Below are positions 16,100 through 26,086 of a DNA stretch of 64,000 bases, piece after piece. Within the stretch, counting starts at the first letter, position 1; every line of letters starts with the position of its first letter. Origin of the DNA: Marinigracilibium pacificum (GTDB lineage Bacteria > Bacteroidota > Bacteroidia > Cytophagales > Cyclobacteriaceae); assembly GCF_012926615.1 (NCBI RefSeq), contig NZ_JABBNU010000011.1, positions 124,001 through 188,000 of the forward strand. The letters run 5' to 3'. Below the pieces are notes generated by a model. The model did not search any database and had not been told where the DNA came from. It saw only the letters and a list, made by a program, of their open reading frames with translations. The position numbers and the translations under genes were made by a program.

Positions 16100-18460
16100 T
16101 TACTTGAGGTTAGGTAATTCGATCTTGAATTCTGATCCTTCTCCGGGTTTTGATTTGAGAGAAAGGTCACCTCCCAGCTTTTCTGTGGTTTCCTTTACTA
16201 TAAATAACCCAAGACCTGTTCCATCTGAAGTTTCATGGGCTCTATAAAACATTTCGAAGATTTTATCCTTGTGAATTTCATCAATGCCCAGACCATTATC
16301 TTTTACAATTATTGATAAGCTACCATCTTTGGTTTCATTTACACATACTTTCACATAGGGAGCGGACTCTTCTCTATTATGGTATTTTAAACCATTGCTT
16401 ATTAAGTTTGAAAGTATTATCGATATTCTGTTTACATCGGAGTAAAAGTTATCATATGGTAAGTTGAAATTTGTTTCGATTTTAACTCTCTTGAATTCTT
16501 CGTTATACTTAAGGTTTTCAATTATTTCATTTACCAACTTTTCAGGATCTATTTTTTCTATTACTAACTCTGCTCTGCTATTTCTTGAAAAGTTTACCAG
16601 ATCAGTAATGAAGTTTTCCATACGCTCAACGCTGCCATCCATTCTATCCAGATATTCTTCAATTACTTCTTGCTCACTTTCATTTCTTAATAAGAAAATC
16701 AATCCTTTTAAGCTGCCTAATGGAGCTTTTAAATCATGAGAAGCGCCATAAACGAATTTATCCAGCTCACTGTTGAGCTTACTTAATTCATTGTTTGTCC
16801 TTTCAAGTACATTTTCTTTATTCTTATGATCTGTAATGTCATTGATAAAAGTAGCTACTCCGGAAACAGAGCCTGCTGTTAAAATCGGGAAGAAGTGTAC
16901 TTCTAAAAAGCGGATGTTATCCTTGGCTAAATATGAATATTCAAATGTCAATTCTTTACCCTGGAGTGATTCATTATACTTGGGTAACCATGAAGAAAGG
17001 TCAGGGATATTATTTAAAACATCTCTCAGGTTACTGTCCTTACCAAAATTCTCGTATTTATTAGAATGAAAGAAGAATTCTTTAGCCTTATGGTTACATT
17101 CTATGATTCTTAAATCTTTATCTGTAAGCCATATACCTATATCATTATTTTCAAGAATGGTTCTTAAATTGATCTCTTTAAGTGCTAAATCTTCAGTTCT
17201 GATTCTAACTGTATCTTCTAGTTCCAGATTAAATTTTTCGTACATTTTACGCTCATTAAGAGCATTGATAATTTTTTGTTGATCAACTTCCTTTCTGAAA
17301 TTTCTAACCTTGCTTATTAATACTGTTGATAAAAACAGTAGATGAATTAAATAACCAATGTGCAAAGAATAATAGGTGAATTTATTCGAAGGTATTGCTC
17401 TAAATAAGTAAAGAGCTGAAATAAAGATGAAAATCGTGAATATTAAATAAGCAAGTGTGAAAAAGAATAGTGATCGGTCTCCTTTTTTATAGTAATAAAT
17501 GCTTGTAAATGCAATTAATGGAGTTCCTACAATAGCATTTACGATAACTATATAAAATCCTGCTGTAGGAATAAAGAAGTAAAGAATAAAGCTTAGGATA
17601 TTTAATCCAATTAAAAATAAGTATAATCTGTAAAAATTATTACTGATCTTATTAATCGCCAGAAAAGAACTGGCAAAAAGTAACGTGAAAATATTTGATA
17701 CGCCCCCACAGAAAAGGTCATGGTACCCATTAAACAGGTCAACAACTTCGGGGATCAGATAACCAGTAAAACCGTCATAATCTCCGGTGATTATTGAAAA
17801 GAAGAAAGTTGAAATGGAAAAATATAAAAACCATTTTAAACCCGAACTTAGGTAAAACAATACCGCATAAATGATTATCGCTAAAACAATTCCATAATAA
17901 ATTCCGAAAATCAAAAAGTGAACAGTAGACTCTCTTGTATATCTCTTGACAGAGTATAATTCAGAATTTAGAGATGTGAAATTTTTAGTTTCGATTCTGC
18001 AAACGAGAGTATATCGATGTCCATGTTTTAGAATGAATTGAAAGGCATTGTCAGTACTCTTAATATTTTTATCAATAATTGATATTCCGGTATGAAATTC
18101 CTGTTCACCATTTGTGTTATGGTCGATTAATATACTTTCTACTTCATATATGCTGGGATCGTCAAGATCAAATACAACTTCTTTATCAACATCAGTATCA
18201 TTACTAAATGAAATTAAAAGATAGGTATATAGATCTGTAGGAGGTGATTGAAATATTGAGTCCACATCCTGCCATGGCTGCTTGATATAGTTTTCCAAAT
18301 GAAGATCAATCTTTTCTTTACTTTGAAAGTAATCAAGTTTATCGGCAACCATCAGTTTTTCATCAAGAGATGAAATATAAATAGTATCTGTTTGCGCAGC
18401 CGATAAAAGCCCGTTAATGAAAAGGATAGTTATAAAAAATAAGACTCTTTTCACCATCAA
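16100..18460 (-). CDS. 7TM-DISM sensor histidine kinase with PAS domain
   Basis: A 786-residue kinase. Order of parts: signal peptide (to about residue 22, LLSAAQ), extracytoplasmic DISMED2-like domain (25-180), seven membrane helices (185-385, 7TMR-DISM_7TM), coiled coil (390-425), PAS domain (about 430-545, with NNDIGIWLTDKDLRIIECN), HisKA with His575 in ASHDLKAPLGSLKG, then HATPase with LSNLISNGLKYH, VKDNGLGID and DGTGLGLFIVKE. Such kinases sense extracellular ligands, possibly carbohydrates. It stands alone between the Mla pair and recN, with no adjacent regulator. Confidence 0.92.
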   Translation of the reverse strand: MMVKRVLFFITILFINGLLSAAQTDTIYISSLDEKLMVADKLDYFQSKEKIDLHLENYIKQPWQDVDSIFQSPPTDLYTYLLISFSNDTDVDKEVVFDLDDPSIYEVESILIDHNTNGEQEFHTGISIIDKNIKSTDNAFQFILKHGHRYTLVCRIETKNFTSLNSELYSVKRYTRESTVHFLIFGIYYGIVLAIIIYAVLFYLSSGLKWFLYFSISTFFFSIITGDYDGFTGYLIPEVVDLFNGYHDLFCGGVSNIFTLLFASSFLAINKISNNFYRLYLFLIGLNILSFILYFFIPTAGFYIVIVNAIVGTPLIAFTSIYYYKKGDRSLFFFTLAYLIFTIFIFISALYLFRAIPSNKFTYYSLHIGYLIHLLFLSTVLISKVRNFRKEVDQQKIINALNERKMYEKFNLELEDTVRIRTEDLALKEINLRTILENNDIGIWLTDKDLRIIECNHKAKEFFFHSNKYENFGKDSNLRDVLNNIPDLSSWLPKYNESLQGKELTFEYSYLAKDNIRFLEVHFFPILTAGSVSGVATFINDITDHKNKENVLERTNNELSKLNSELDKFVYGASHDLKAPLGSLKGLIFLLRNESEQEVIEEYLDRMDGSVERMENFITDLVNFSRNSRAELVIEKIDPEKLVNEIIENLKYNEEFKRVKIETNFNLPYDNFYSDVNRISIILSNLISNGLKYHNREESAPYVKVCVNETKDGSLSIIVKDNGLGIDEIHKDKIFEMFYRAHETSDGTGLGLFIVKETTEKLGGDLSLKSKPGEGSEFKIELPNLK

Positions 18461-18492
18461 AATTTTGAACTAATATAATAAAAAAGAAGGTA

Positions 18493-20142
18493 TCAGCCTA
18501 TTAATTCCCTGGCACTTCTATATGCTGATTCTGAAGGATCTTTACCACCAATCATTTCTGCTATGATAGTAACCCTTTCTTCTTCGTTGACTTCCTTAAT
18601 TTTGCTCTCCGAAATATCGGAAGAATGATCCTTAAATACAAAGAAGTGTTTATTTCCTTTTGCAGCAATTTGTGGTAAGTGTGATATTGCAATTAATTGA
18701 TGATGCTCAGACATTTTTTTCATCATATCAACCATTTGCAATGCTATTTCACCAGAAATCCCGGTATCTATTTCATCAAAAATTAGAGTTGGCATGGCTG
18801 TTTTGTTTGCCAAAATATATTTTATAGCAAACATAAGTCGTGAAAATTCACCTCCTGAAGCAGCCTTTTTCAATAGTTGAGGAGCTACTCCTTTATTAGC
18901 ACTGAAGTGTAGAGAAATTTCGTCTATACCCACAGTAGTAAGTTCAGTTTTATTAACTTCTATCTTAAGGTCTGCATTAGGTATACCTAACCTGATAAGT
19001 AATTCGTTAACTTTATTTGTGAAGTCAGAATAATGAGAACCTCGAGCTTTAGACAGTTCTTTTGCCTTATTTAGGCAATTTTTATATAGTTCTTCTTTCT
19101 TAATTTTAAGATCTTCTATATCAAACTGAACATTTGCAGATCTGGTAATTTTATCTTCCAGATCATTTTTCACAGAAATTAATTCTTCTATTGTTGTTAC
19201 TCTGTGTTTGGTTAATAATTGATAAATAAGATCAATTCTTGCTCTAACATTTTCAGTTTCGGCAGGGTCATATACTATGTCTTCAGCCTTTTTGTTTAGT
19301 TCATCTGAAATATCCTTAATTTCAATCCAGGTGCTTTCAAGACGAGTAGCCAGATTTTCGAGTGATGAAGAGAATTTTGAAGCTTGTTGAATTGAATTTG
19401 TTGCATTTTTTAATCCATCTTCAACCGAGAATTCATTTTCTTCCAGAAGATTAATTGCTTCATGGATTTTAATTTTTATTTCTTCCGCATGTTCTAATAA
19501 CTTCAATCGCTCTTCAAGGTCTTCTTTTTCATCAGGTTTTAACCTCGCGTTTTCAAGCTCCTCAAATTGGAATTGGTTGAATTCTTTTTCTTGTTGTAGA
19601 TGAGAAGCATCAGATTCTATTTGCTCTAATTGACGGACAGTCTTTTTATATTCATTGAAGATATTTTGATATGCTTTAAGACTGTCATAAGTACCTGAGT
19701 AATGATCAATCATTTGTAGTTGATAGGCATTACTAGCAAGCAGGAGTGTGTCATGTTGTGAATGTACATCTACCAGGTATGAGCCTATTTCAGACACAAT
19801 ATCCAATGTGGTAGGTGTATCATTTATAAATGCTCTGCTTTTTCCCGATGGACTAATCTCTCTTCGAATTATACATTCCTTATCGTAGTCTAAATCATTT
19901 TCTTCAAAGACAGTCTTAAGGTCATACTGTTGTATATCAAAAATCCCTTCTACAATACATTTAACCTCAGGATCTAATAATGCTTTTGTATCGGCTCGTT
20001 TCCCTAATAAAAGCCCCATCGCTCCAAGGATAATGGATTTACCGGCACCTGTTTCACCTGTAATCGTGTTGAACGATTCAGATGGTGAAATTTTGAGTGA
20101 TTTTATTAGAGCGTAATTCTGTATAAAGAGACTTTTAAGCAT
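18493..20142 (-). CDS. recN: DNA repair protein RecN
   Basis: SMC-like ATPase acting in double-strand break repair, 549 residues. The N-terminal Walker A is GETGAGKS (about 29-36); the middle is long coiled coil (about 150-370); the C-terminal head has the ABC signature SGGEFSRLMFAIK, Walker B TLIFDEIDTGISGE and the ISHLPQIAA switch histidine. RDTL-type linker VDVHSQHDTLLL is the RecN hallmark. It is the last gene of the conserved Bacteroidota group bamD, rpoZ, coaBC, DUF4835, recN. Confidence 0.96.
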   Translation of the reverse strand: MLKSLFIQNYALIKSLKISPSESFNTITGETGAGKSIILGAMGLLLGKRADTKALLDPEVKCIVEGIFDIQQYDLKTVFEENDLDYDKECIIRREISPSGKSRAFINDTPTTLDIVSEIGSYLVDVHSQHDTLLLASNAYQLQMIDHYSGTYDSLKAYQNIFNEYKKTVRQLEQIESDASHLQQEKEFNQFQFEELENARLKPDEKEDLEERLKLLEHAEEIKIKIHEAINLLEENEFSVEDGLKNATNSIQQASKFSSSLENLATRLESTWIEIKDISDELNKKAEDIVYDPAETENVRARIDLIYQLLTKHRVTTIEELISVKNDLEDKITRSANVQFDIEDLKIKKEELYKNCLNKAKELSKARGSHYSDFTNKVNELLIRLGIPNADLKIEVNKTELTTVGIDEISLHFSANKGVAPQLLKKAASGGEFSRLMFAIKYILANKTAMPTLIFDEIDTGISGEIALQMVDMMKKMSEHHQLIAISHLPQIAAKGNKHFFVFKDHSSDISESKIKEVNEEERVTIIAEMIGGKDPSESAYRSARELIG

Positions 20143-20210
20143 AAACTAGAGATACTTTTTTGCAAAATAACTTATTGATCCTGAAATAAAATATCAAAAA
20201 ACAATATAGT

Positions 20211-21131
20211 TTAATTTCTTATGATCTCAGTGTAATCTGAACTCTTACTAGGCTCAAGTCTAAGCATAATATTATAGACTTGTCTTCTTTGTTCCATGCT
20301 TCCTTCAGAAAAAATATTTATTATCTCATCTCTTTTCGAGTCCAGAAATGAAGTAATGAGTACAGAATTAGGGCTAACATTATTTACATCTCTTATTTTT
20401 TCTAGAGCTTCAATAATATTTCTTCTTGCTTCATCAGGATTTTCCGCAAATACATCCAGTCCGAGCCTATGATATTGATAAGTGGCTTCACGATAAGGCA
20501 AAAACTGAGGGCTAATCATATTATTAACAAGCCAGTACCTATTTCTGTTGTCAGAAAATTGATCCCATCCACCTCCTTGTTGAGAGGCGTTGTTAACTAT
20601 TCTATTTGCAATTTCAAAATATTGAGACCCTCCTGATGGACTATAAGAGTCATAATCTAAGCCTATTACCATGTATGCATAATATGCCAGTAGTGAACTT
20701 AGATTATCGGTAAACGAGTTCTGATTAAAAATAATAGGCTGAGAAATAGTGTATGCAAAATTCCAGTCCCTGTCACCAAAGTTTAATAATCTTGTTTCAT
20801 AAGATGCATTAAATACAGGCCTGAATGATTGGATCTGAACAGTCGCATTATAATTACCTATGGAAGGACTGTTTGTAATAGTAATTAAAAATGTACAAAA
20901 GATTCTTTCATATTGTTCATATGAATCGTTTGTCCATTTAGTTTCATTAAGAAATCTTGAAAGAGATTGTTCCAGGTCATTGAATACCGATTTGTCAGTC
21001 AGTTCAATTTGCTGGTCATCAACTACAACTCTGCAGTTCAGTTCTTGCCCAAAAACAGATTGAATTTGAATGGTGAATAGTAAAACAAAAAAACTTTTTA
21101 ATAAACTATTTGTAAAAGTCATCGATGACAT
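20211..21131 (-). CDS. DUF4835 family secreted protein (PorD-like)
   Basis: A 306-residue exported protein. A signal peptide ends at VFGQ; then ELNCRVVVDD opens the mature part. Conserved family stretches are the WTNDSYEQYERIFC region, SFRPVFNASYET, LLAYYAYMVIGLDYDSYSPSGG and EATYQYHRLGLDVFAENPDEARR. Some annotation systems link this family to type IX secretion (PorD); I cannot confirm that from sequence. The start is uncertain (ATG at 21131 or 21122); both overlap the end of coaBC, indicating coupling. Confidence 0.88.
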   Translation of the reverse strand: MSSMTFTNSLLKSFFVLLFTIQIQSVFGQELNCRVVVDDQQIELTDKSVFNDLEQSLSRFLNETKWTNDSYEQYERIFCTFLITITNSPSIGNYNATVQIQSFRPVFNASYETRLLNFGDRDWNFAYTISQPIIFNQNSFTDNLSSLLAYYAYMVIGLDYDSYSPSGGSQYFEIANRIVNNASQQGGGWDQFSDNRNRYWLVNNMISPQFLPYREATYQYHRLGLDVFAENPDEARRNIIEALEKIRDVNNVSPNSVLITSFLDSKRDEIINIFSEGSMEQRRQVYNIMLRLEPSKSSDYTEIIRN

Positions 21132-22314
21132 AATTAACTATATCTATTGCAAGGTGTTTCTTATCCTTTAACGGAAACTCTGATCGTTTCTTATTTTTTC
21201 CAATAATAGTAATCTTATTGGTATTATGACCAAAACCAGCACCTTGATCATTCAACGAATTTAAAACAATAGCATTAAAATTCTTCTTTTCAAGTTTTTT
21301 TTCTGCATTAATCAATTCATTTTCTGTTTCAAGGGCGAAACCTAATGAATATTGACTTTCTTTTTTGTTAGCACCAGCTGATAAAGCGATATCAGGGTTT
21401 TGTATTAACTCAATTTTGGGAGGATCCGAATCTTCTTTTTTGATTTTCTGATTAGCAGGAGAGGAGGGGCGGTAATCAGCCACTGCAGCAGCAAATATTA
21501 ATATTTCTGAATTGTCTGCATTTTTTGTGACAGCATCCATCATTTCAACTGCTGTCATAATACTGGTAACTGTTATGTTTTTATGCTCTACCTTTATGTT
21601 AACAGGTCCTGAAACCAGAGTAACTTGAGCACCTCTATTTGCAAATTCTTCTGCTATGGCATACCCCATTTTGCCACTACTGTGATTGCCAATAAATCTA
21701 ACCGGATCTATTTTTTCGTAGGTGGGACCAGCTGTAATTAATATCTTTTTACCCTTTAATAATAGATTGTCGTTAAAAAAGGTTTTTACCTCTTCTACAA
21801 TTTCTTCTGGTTCAGCCATACGGCCTTCTCCTTCAAGACCACTTGCTAATTCGCCAGTTCCTGCAGGGATAATGATATTTCCAAAAGATTTTAAGGTCTC
21901 TAAATTTTTTGTAGTGCTAGGATGTTTATACATGTCAAGATCCATTGCCGGAGAAAACATTACCGGACATCTGGAGCTTAGATAAGTTGCTATAAGGAGG
22001 TTGTCGCAAATTCCATTAGCACACTTTGAAAGTGTATTAGCACTTGCCGGAGCAATAATGAATAGATCGCCCCATAATCCAAGTTCTACATGGTTATTCC
22101 ATTCGCCTGCATCATTTTTTTCAAAATTGATAAGCACAGGGTTTTTAGAAAGGGTAGCCAGTGTTAATGGGGTAATAAATGAAGAAGCAGAGGGAGTCAT
22201 AACTATCTTCACCTCTGCACCTTCTTTAATAAGTAACCTGGTTAGCAATGCACTTTTATATGCTGCAATGCTTCCGGTAACTCCTAAAATGATTTTTTTC
22301 CCTTTTAGAGACAT
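21106..22314 (-). CDS. coaBC: Bifunctional phosphopantothenoylcysteine decarboxylase/synthetase
   Basis: Makes 4'-phosphopantetheine for coenzyme A in two steps. The N-terminal flavin decarboxylase half (CoaC, to about residue 190) starts KIILGVTGSIAAYK and contains the His-bearing NNHVELG and the substrate-loop PAMDLDMYKHP; the C-terminal CTP-dependent ligase half (CoaB) has ILITAGPTYEKIDPVRFIGNHSSGKMG, FAAAVADYRP, and the NPDIALSAG stretch. Length 402 matches the fused form. Its ATG overlaps the rpoZ stop by one base (TAATG). Confidence 0.96.
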   Translation of the reverse strand: MSLKGKKIILGVTGSIAAYKSALLTRLLIKEGAEVKIVMTPSASSFITPLTLATLSKNPVLINFEKNDAGEWNNHVELGLWGDLFIIAPASANTLSKCANGICDNLLIATYLSSRCPVMFSPAMDLDMYKHPSTTKNLETLKSFGNIIIPAGTGELASGLEGEGRMAEPEEIVEEVKTFFNDNLLLKGKKILITAGPTYEKIDPVRFIGNHSSGKMGYAIAEEFANRGAQVTLVSGPVNIKVEHKNITVTSIMTAVEMMDAVTKNADNSEILIFAAAVADYRPSSPANQKIKKEDSDPPKIELIQNPDIALSAGANKKESQYSLGFALETENELINAEKKLEKKNFNAIVLNSLNDQGAGFGHNTNKITIIGKNKKRSEFPLKDKKHLAIDIVNYVIDDFYK

Positions 22315-22628
22315 TAAATATCTAATTGAGGATCTTCAGGATCTCTCCAGTAAACGTTATCTTCTAAAAACTCTTCTAATGCTATTTTAGAAGGCTTTGG
22401 CTGTCTTTCATAAAACTTTGAAATCTCAATCTGCTCTCTGTTTTCAAAGATTTCTTCAAGATTGTCAACACTACTAGCGAACTCTACAAGTTTAGAATTT
22501 AATTCTTCTTTAATCTCAGTAGAGATCTGACGAGCTCTTTTTGCGATAACATTTATCGACTTATATACATTACCAGTTGGTTCTGCAATTTTATCTAGGT
22601 CTCTGGTTATAATTTCAGCTCTGGACAT
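22314..22628 (-). CDS. rpoZ: RNA polymerase omega subunit, Bacteroidota type
   Basis: A 104-residue protein matching the divergent omega subunit of Bacteroidota: ITRDLDKIAEPTGNVYKSI followed by VIAKRARQI, the omega core that clamps the beta-prime C-terminus. The rest is acidic and helical. Its gene sits between bamD (4 bases) and coaBC (1-base overlap), the conserved arrangement in this phylum, which strengthens the call beyond the short motif. Confidence 0.9.
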   Translation of the reverse strand: MSRAEIITRDLDKIAEPTGNVYKSINVIAKRARQISTEIKEELNSKLVEFASSVDNLEEIFENREQIEISKFYERQPKPSKIALEEFLEDNVYWRDPEDPQLDI

Positions 22629-22631
22629 ATA

Positions 22632-23447
22632 TCAGGAATTTTGTGTTTTCAATTTATTAATTTCTTGTAAGGCATCCTCTTGTATTTTTTCAGCCTCTTT
22701 TAAATAGCTACTGCTAGGGAATTTACTCACGAATTTTTCGTAAGCTTCAACAGTTTCTTTGTAACGTTCAACCTGCTTTGATCTTATACTCAATTTAGCA
22801 TGATTATAAGTAGCTTGCAATTTTAAGAACTCAGTTTCTTCAAGATGTTTCGAATCAGGATATTCTTGTCTGAAATTATCAAGAGCTGTCATCGCTGATT
22901 TGTAATATCTTAATTGATAATATGTTTTGGCGTTTTCATACGCTTTCTTTTCAAGCTTAACTCTTAACTCCTGGATTATTTCTTCTGCTCTTGGAGCATA
23001 TTCACTTTCAGGATATTTGTTAAGGAAATTTTGCATTAGGTCGATTGCCTCAATTGTATATGTCTGATCAAGATTATATTGAGGGCTTTGTTTATACAAA
23101 CAATATGCCTGCATAAATCTTGCTTCAGTAGCTTTTTCAGATCGTGCATAAGTTGTATAAAAAGATTCAAATAATGAGGCTGCATAAATATACTGATCCT
23201 TATAGTGATAGTATGAGTACGCATATTTGAAAAGTAGATCTTCACCTTCTTTTCGAACTTTTACAAATGGTTGTACCTCTTCGAATAAGAAGATTGCTTT
23301 ATAATAATCACCTTTTTCATAATATTTTAAGGCTGTCTGGTATTTATATTCCCAGTCATCAGATTTCTGAGCCTTGCGAAATTCTGAACAAGATGATAAT
23401 GTAATAGTAATTGCCAAGAAGGCTATAATTATTGAAGATTTCCTCAT
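22632..23447 (-). CDS. bamD: Outer-membrane assembly lipoprotein BamD
   Basis: Lipoprotein of the BAM complex that inserts beta-barrel proteins in the outer membrane. The ATG at 23447 gives 271 residues beginning MRKSSIIIAFLAITITLSSC, with a lipobox LSSC; an earlier ATG at 23465 would place six extra residues before the signal peptide and is less likely. Five TPR-like repeats follow (for example YYEKGDYYKAIFLFEEVQ, YIYAASLFESFYTTY, AIDLMQNFLNKYPESEYA), with EADEIIQELR-type YfiO motifs. Confidence 0.93.
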   Translation of the reverse strand: MRKSSIIIAFLAITITLSSCSEFRKAQKSDDWEYKYQTALKYYEKGDYYKAIFLFEEVQPFVKVRKEGEDLLFKYAYSYYHYKDQYIYAASLFESFYTTYARSEKATEARFMQAYCLYKQSPQYNLDQTYTIEAIDLMQNFLNKYPESEYAPRAEEIIQELRVKLEKKAYENAKTYYQLRYYKSAMTALDNFRQEYPDSKHLEETEFLKLQATYNHAKLSIRSKQVERYKETVEAYEKFVSKFPSSSYLKEAEKIQEDALQEINKLKTQNS

Positions 23448-23515
23448 AAGGGTGCAAATATACATGGTAATTAATAAATAACCAATGTGTTAAAACGACT
23501 AAAAGATGTTAAAAG

Positions 23516-24220
23516 TTATTGGATGATGAACTTTTTGGTTGCGATATTTTGATCGTCAATTACTAAAGTGTAAAAGTAAACTCCTGGATTCAAGCCCTCT
23601 GTGGCAAGTTTTAGGGTGTTTTCATAAGGGCTTAGAGGTATTTCTTCTATAGTACTACCTAAGACATTTTGTAGTAATACTTTAGCCTTAATGTTTTGAG
23701 CTTTAAGGTTGTATTTCAGATAACCAAAGTTTACAACGGGGTTAGGATAGATATTGCCAACAGATAATTTACTGTCTGCATATAATACATCAGGATTATT
23801 ACTGTTATTAAAAGTCATTGTTTTTTCAACGTAAACATTTGGGCTATTAACATTGAAAAAACGTAATGTGATATCACTTAATCCCTTTTCGCCATTACCA
23901 GGGATATACTTACCAGTAACTTTTAATAAGTCCGATGGATTTTTTATTTCAAGAAAAGAAGCAGGTATTTTTTCAAATACGCTGATGCATCTACCATTGT
24001 AGCAAATTTTCAGGTCTTCATCAAAATCCATACTGTGAGATTCAATCTCTACACCAATTTGAATAGGTTTATTAAATTTTGATGCGGTAATTGTAATTGG
24101 GAATGATTTTTCAGAATCAGAGGCAGTAAAAGCTATTTTTTCTTCAGTATTGATTTCCAATTGCTGAGCATTACACAACAATGTGAAAAAGATAAATGTC
24201 GAAAGAAAAAATATACGCAT
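23516..24220 (-). CDS. Secreted protein with type IX (type A) sorting domain
   Basis: A 234-residue exported protein: signal peptide (MRIFFLSTFIFFTLLCNAQ), a beta-rich domain of about 120 residues with no family I can name, and a C-terminal T9SS type A sorting domain of about 75 residues starting VGNIYPNPV and ending GVYFYTLVIDDQNIATKKFIIQ (seen as two blocks). Such domains direct secretion through the type IX system and surface attachment. A two-cysteine pair (CYNGRC) could form a disulphide. The following 170 bases upstream are a very AT-rich stretch with poly-T/A runs, and no gene. Confidence 0.82.
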   Translation of the reverse strand: MRIFFLSTFIFFTLLCNAQQLEINTEEKIAFTASDSEKSFPITITASKFNKPIQIGVEIESHSMDFDEDLKICYNGRCISVFEKIPASFLEIKNPSDLLKVTGKYIPGNGEKGLSDITLRFFNVNSPNVYVEKTMTFNNSNNPDVLYADSKLSVGNIYPNPVVNFGYLKYNLKAQNIKAKVLLQNVLGSTIEEIPLSPYENTLKLATEGLNPGVYFYTLVIDDQNIATKKFIIQ

Positions 24221-24391
24221 CCTAAACCTACTTTTTAATGATACATTTACTGAACCTTAATATAATATATTGAACGCTCTAAAACATTTTTATGGATAAC
24301 TTTTTTTTATAAAAATGCAATTTTTTTAAAAATTTAACGTTCACAATAGTTGGACTCAAAAATCTTGCCGAATTAGGCTTAATTGAAATTT

Positions 24392-26035
24392 TTAATTTCC
24401 TCTGGATCTTCTTTCCTGAATCCGATCCTTTAGTTCTCTGGAGTTTATAGTATTAGAATTTTCATCATCATTTTTAATTGGAGCCTTTTCTTTAATAAAT
24501 TCTCTGTTTGGGGTTGAGGAATAAATGTCCATTTTGGCCGGTCTTTCCCCACTTCTCCACGAAAAGCCTTCCAATGAAGTTTGAGAATTGTTTACATCTT
24601 TTGATGGTATAAAATTCCCTTCTGGTTTGCCGAGAAAAGATAGTTTTCTTAATTTTTGATCAATAAAGGTCATGTTGATATCTGACGAAACAATCTTGTT
24701 TAGTCCTTCGAATTGAAGTTCTTCATTTACTCTGAAATAGATGCTTTGACCATTTCCTCTAACTTTTACGTCATTGAGCTTACCTTCTTTAAAATCTACA
24801 GTTATATCTTTGCCTTTTATTTGATTATAATTCATTAATGTATCTTCTTGTATTACAAATGAATTATTTGATAGATACATTTTGTCAAGTGTCTTATTAG
24901 TGATTCTGGCTGTAATAGTATCTGCAGTCATTTGATTATCACCAGTCCACAAAATGGGGTCTTTATAGAAGGTCAGGAGGCTGTCAAATGTGTAATAAAC
25001 AAGTGAGTCAGCAAGTCCTTGTAGATCTGATTTATAGAGTCTAATGTTGTTGAAAGCAAGTATTCTGCGATCTTTTTGTAATCCACCCTCAAGGGAAATT
25101 AGTGTATCCGACCTCATTAATAAAGTGTCTTGGTCTACAGGTTTTTTCATCACTACCGAACCATAGATCAAAGTTTTTTTAATTTCATCCCAGTATCGTG
25201 CATGTTTACCAGTTATAATCAAATCATTTTCTTTGCTCACCATCACTACATTTTGATCGGCTTCAGCAGTACTTTGTTTTTCGTTAAACCTTAAAATGTC
25301 ACCTGTTAAAATGTAATCAGGAGTGCTAATTGTTCCTCTTTCAAGTACGGTTTGACCTGTCACTGTGCTATACTCTCCTTTGTATGCGTTTACTGTATCG
25401 CCTTTGTTTCCTACGAGAGTCATAAAGCTTTCTGAACGGGCTACTTTAGATACAGTACTGTAAATTAATGTATCGGTATAAAGTGTGTAATCAGGGTTTT
25501 TAAGAACTACATCATTTTTAAAACTCATTACCTTTGAAAGTGTATTGTAATACCCTTTATCAGATGTTAGTATGTTGGTAGTGTCTATTAACTTTCCTTC
25601 ATTGAAATAGTATGCCAAATTATCCGGTCTGACATAATCCAGATAGTCTGTATAGAGTTTTCTTGTTCCATCTTCAAATTTGACATCCCCTCTAAGTTCA
25701 GCTCTTTTTTCATTACCATAATACGTTGCCTTCTTTGAAAATATTCGAATGGTGTCTCCATCAAAGATTTTTACATGACCAAAAACAATGATTTTGTTAT
25801 CATTTTTGAATTGATAAACACTGTCTCCAAAGATTCTGGTATCTTTTTGGTGGAACTGAACCTGATTTCGAGGTGAGCCAACGAACTTTCCAATACGGGC
25901 TGAATCAGTCTCAATATATTCAAAATAATCACCTCCGTTTTTCAGCAAGACCCTTTCTTTGGATTCCTCCTGAGAAAAAGACGGCAATGCAATTATAGAT
26001 ATCAATAAGAAAAATAGGCTTATACGAAGCATCAT
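24392..26035 (-). CDS. OstA/LptA-like envelope protein
   Basis: A 547-residue exported protein with repeated beta-jellyroll OstA-type units, the fold that carries lipopolysaccharide across the periplasm. A signal peptide (LRISLFFLLISIIALPSFS) is followed by repeating patterns such as VFGHVKIFDGDTIRIFSKKATYYGNEK and RGDVKFEDGTRKLYTDYLDY (partly quoted), typical of the OstA_2 family in Bacteroidota. The C-terminal 50 residues are charged. Two ATGs (26035, 26032) are possible starts. It is divergent from tilS. Confidence 0.85.
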   Translation of the reverse strand: MMLRISLFFLLISIIALPSFSQEESKERVLLKNGGDYFEYIETDSARIGKFVGSPRNQVQFHQKDTRIFGDSVYQFKNDNKIIVFGHVKIFDGDTIRIFSKKATYYGNEKRAELRGDVKFEDGTRKLYTDYLDYVRPDNLAYYFNEGKLIDTTNILTSDKGYYNTLSKVMSFKNDVVLKNPDYTLYTDTLIYSTVSKVARSESFMTLVGNKGDTVNAYKGEYSTVTGQTVLERGTISTPDYILTGDILRFNEKQSTAEADQNVVMVSKENDLIITGKHARYWDEIKKTLIYGSVVMKKPVDQDTLLMRSDTLISLEGGLQKDRRILAFNNIRLYKSDLQGLADSLVYYTFDSLLTFYKDPILWTGDNQMTADTITARITNKTLDKMYLSNNSFVIQEDTLMNYNQIKGKDITVDFKEGKLNDVKVRGNGQSIYFRVNEELQFEGLNKIVSSDINMTFIDQKLRKLSFLGKPEGNFIPSKDVNNSQTSLEGFSWRSGERPAKMDIYSSTPNREFIKEKAPIKNDDENSNTINSRELKDRIQERRSRGN

Positions 26036-26086
26036 TAAGTATTTTTTGCAATATTACAACGAATATAAGAGAATCTCTTTATTTCA

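Noticed and set aside
22001-22390. 129-codon open frame on the plus strand
   Set aside because: Antisense to coaBC and rpoZ, with no recognisable domain and no promoter-like site.
24221-24391. Possible promoter or gene in an AT-rich gap
   Set aside because: Long T/A runs only; no TAnnTTTG box with proper spacing and no coding frame.
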